Origin: Ruminococcus sp.
GTDB lineage: Bacteria > Bacillota > Clostridia > Oscillospirales > Ruminococcaceae
NCBI GenBank assembly: GCA_015066935.1
Contig: SVNK01000004.1
Location: forward strand, 62,001-126,000
Reading direction: 5' to 3'
DNA: 64,000 nt
A program made the translations under genes and the position numbers. Shown here in pieces: positions 62,481-64,000 of this stretch (position 1 is the stretch's first letter; the number at the start of each line of letters is the position of its first letter). The notes below the pieces were generated by a model, which did not search any database, was not told the origin of the DNA, and saw only the letters and a program-made list of their open reading frames with translations.

Positions 62481-62727
62481 TAATGTGTCCTCAATAACCG
62501 CCGTCAGGCGGTTATTGCCCCGAACTTCGTTCGGGGAGCGCAAATTCTTTATAATATGAGGAATTTGCGCATCACATTCATTGATGTCTTGCTCATTTTG
62601 CCCTTTAGGGCAAAACAAAGTGCAGGAAAAATTATCAATTCCATTATTTTTTCCTGCACTTTGTCAACTTAAAATTGGCTTTATAAAACTTTATTAAGCC
62701 AATTTTAAGTTGATGAGCAGACATTAT
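62476..62727 (+). repeat. Hairpin-array leader element, copy 3 (252 bp)
   Basis: Full copy with all six stems of copy 1. In the fifth stem G62625-C62654 replaces A40017-T40046, a compensatory change. The right terminal repeat is partly decayed (ACATTAT at 62721-62727). It lies in the leader of the second cysteine synthase gene. Confidence 0.85.
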
Positions 62728-62756
62728 CGGATATGAATCTCACGGAGGTAATTATC

Positions 62757-63692
62757 ATGAGCAACATCAAGGAAAATATAACCGAACTTATCGGAAAAAC
62801 TCCGATAATGCGTCTTAACGGATATAAAAAGAAACGGAATATAAATAATGCCGAAATTCTCGCAAAACTTGAATATCTCAACCCTGCCGGCTCTGTAAAG
62901 GACAGGGTTGCACTTGCTATGATCGAGGACGCTGAAACAAAAGGACTCCTCCGAAGCGGGTCAACTATCATTGAACCAACTTCCGGAAATACAGGTATAG
63001 GTCTTGCTGCCGTCGCCGCATCAAGAGGCTACAGAACTATCCTCACTCTCCCCGATTCCATGAGCATTGAACGCAGAAATCTCCTTAAAGCCTATGGTGC
63101 CGAACTCGTTCTCACAGAAGGTTCGAAAGGTATGACGGGTGCCATTGAAAAAGCCGATGAGCTTCACCGTGAAATCGAAGGTTCTGTCATCATGGGACAA
63201 TTTGTGAATCCTGCAAATCCTTACGCACACTTCACATCAACAGGTCCCGAAATCTGGGAGCAGACAGATGGCAGAATCGACATATTCGTTGCGGGAATCG
63301 GTACGGGCGGCACTATTACAGGCATCGGAAAATATCTGAAAAAGCAGAATCCCGATATTATGATTGTCGGCGTTGAACCTGCCGGAAGCCCCGTACTTTC
63401 AAAGGGTACATCAGGTCCGCATATGCTTCAGGGAATAGGGGCAGGCTTTATCCCTGAGATTCTTGACACATCGGTCTACGACGAAATAATCCCTATAGAA
63501 AACAATGACGCCTTTGCTGAGGGAAAGGCTCTTGCCGCAACCGAAGGAATACTCGTCGGAATAACTTCGGGTGCCGCACTAAAAGCCGCATCAATTCTTG
63601 CGGAACGTCCCGAAAATTCAGGAAAGACCATTGTTGTCCTGCTTCCCGATTCAGGCGACAGATACCTTTCAACGCCTCTTTTCGCCGAATAA
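62757..63692 (+). CDS. cysK: Cysteine synthase (O-acetylserine sulfhydrylase, copy 2)
   Basis: The 311-residue PLP enzyme has the standard lysine motif NPAGSVKDRVALAMI near residue 40, PTSGNTGIGLA near residue 70 and GIGTGGTITGIGKYL near residue 175. It carries the canonical K-D-R, unlike copy 1, so this is the more likely housekeeping O-acetylserine sulfhydrylase. The ATG at 62757 follows CGGAGG; the in-frame ATG at 62733 lacks one. Expression from the consensus promoter would pass through the hairpin element. No cysE or sulfate genes are adjacent. Confidence 0.94.
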   Translation: MSNIKENITELIGKTPIMRLNGYKKKRNINNAEILAKLEYLNPAGSVKDRVALAMIEDAETKGLLRSGSTIIEPTSGNTGIGLAAVAASRGYRTILTLPDSMSIERRNLLKAYGAELVLTEGSKGMTGAIEKADELHREIEGSVIMGQFVNPANPYAHFTSTGPEIWEQTDGRIDIFVAGIGTGGTITGIGKYLKKQNPDIMIVGVEPAGSPVLSKGTSGPHMLQGIGAGFIPEILDTSVYDEIIPIENNDAFAEGKALAATEGILVGITSGAALKAASILAERPENSGKTIVVLLPDSGDRYLSTPLFAE

Positions 63693-63722
63693 ACTGCTCA
63701 TAGCAAAAGGAGCTGACTCATA

Positions 63723-63953
63723 ATGAATACGATTATTACAACAATTCCCATGTCTGCCGTACTTGCCGCAGATACGGCATCGGGTGAAGTTTCAAAAACT
63801 GCCGCCATAATTGTGATGCTTATTGCATTTACGATCGCTTTTGCTGTTTCGGGAGTCCTGACTTACCGTATCCGTATGAAAAAGAATAATCAGCCGAATC
63901 GCCCGAATCTGTCCGAACAGGAGGAAGCTCACGATCATGACGAGAAATGTTGA
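63723..63953 (+). CDS. Small single-helix membrane protein, unknown
   Basis: The 76-residue product has an N-terminal stretch ending AVLAADTAS, one strong membrane helix (about 25-48), a basic turn (YRIRMKKNN) and a tail rich in acidic residues, ending HDHDEKC. AAAGGAG precedes the ATG. The tail H/D/E/C could bind metal. I do not recognise a family. Confidence 0.65.
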   Translation: MNTIITTIPMSAVLAADTASGEVSKTAAIIVMLIAFTIAFAVSGVLTYRIRMKKNNQPNRPNLSEQEEAHDHDEKC

Positions 63954-64000
63954 ACTTTTTTTCAATTCATCATATAACGGCTTCACAACTATTTCAAAAA
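63937..64000 (+). CDS. Partial gene at right edge, unknown
   Basis: An open frame from ATG at 63937 (MTRNVELFFNSSYNG) runs to the edge. It overlaps the previous gene by 17 nt and has GAGGAAG about 9 nt upstream. Twenty-one codons are too few to identify it. Confidence 0.45.
   Translation, partial: MTRNVELFFNSSYNGFTTISK

Noticed and set aside
39868..62727. CRISPR array as an explanation of the repeated sequences
   Set aside because: There are three dispersed copies of about 114-256 bp, no regular repeat-spacer units, and no cas genes.

Overview
The window looks like chromosomal DNA of a Ruminococcus-type member of the Oscillospiraceae (Firmicutes). The evidence is a secreted GH26 beta-mannanase with a C-terminal type I dockerin, a Firmicutes-type dcw and mre cell-wall set, sporulation-family genes (SpoIID, SpoVG, a SpoIIQ-like LytM protein), class B sortases, an anaerobic NrdDG ribonucleotide reductase, and SigmaA-like promoters throughout. 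MurE carries a DNPR motif, which points to meso-diaminopimelate peptidoglycan. Species assignment is inference.

Layout. 1-3.9 kb: partial DUF1858 gene, zinc-ribbon protein with a tRNA-like sequence in its leader, a long DivIVA-like coiled-coil protein, and ftsZ. 4-16.2 kb: minus-strand dcw cluster, transcribed mraZ-rsmH-ftsL-PBP-murE-mraY-ftsW-murG-murA-ftsQ, then ftsZ with its own promoter; murD, murF and ftsA are absent. 16.5-23.7 kb: minus-strand run of cysteine desulfurase, thiI, cinA/pncC, two class B sortases and spoIID. 24-27.3 kb: YfhO-like membrane protein and NUDIX hydrolase, convergent with spoVG. 27.4-29.4 kb: murC overlapping lexA. 29.5-38.5 kb: zapA, U32 peptidase, dut, DUF4321, mreBCD, PBP2, SpoIIQ-like peptidase. 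38.5-46.4 kb: membrane protein with internal repeats, ispD-ispF, dockerin mannanase, ECF sigma factor with a membrane beta-propeller protein. 46.4-52.6 kb: sugar-sensor/AraC regulator, glucokinase, mannose-6-phosphate isomerase, GH25 lysozyme and an SGNH-like membrane protein. 52.8-55.7 kb: nrdD-nrdG. 55.7-64 kb: two cysteine synthases, ABC exporter, BspA-type LRR protein, AraC regulator divergent from a MATE transporter, and a small membrane protein.

How the genes work together. Most of the window builds or remodels the envelope: precursor synthesis (murA, murC, murE, mraY, murG), septation (ftsZ, ftsQ, ftsL, ftsW, PBP, zapA), elongation (mreBCD, PBP2), hydrolysis and anchoring (GH25, LytM, SpoIID, sortases). 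A mannan/glucose block (mannanase, manA, glcK, sensor-AraC regulator) sits beside it.

The most unusual signal is a dispersed element of about 250 bp at 39868-40123, 62476-62727 and, truncated, 60828-60941. It is a chain of perfect hairpins inside terminal inverted repeats, has compensatory base-pair changes between copies, and lies in the leaders of ispD, cysK and a MATE gene. Two copies begin exactly at the -10 box of a full-consensus promoter. A second, unrelated 303 bp imperfect palindrome (43499-43801) fills the gap between the mannanase and the beta-propeller gene. No database search was possible, so family names rest on motif recognition.
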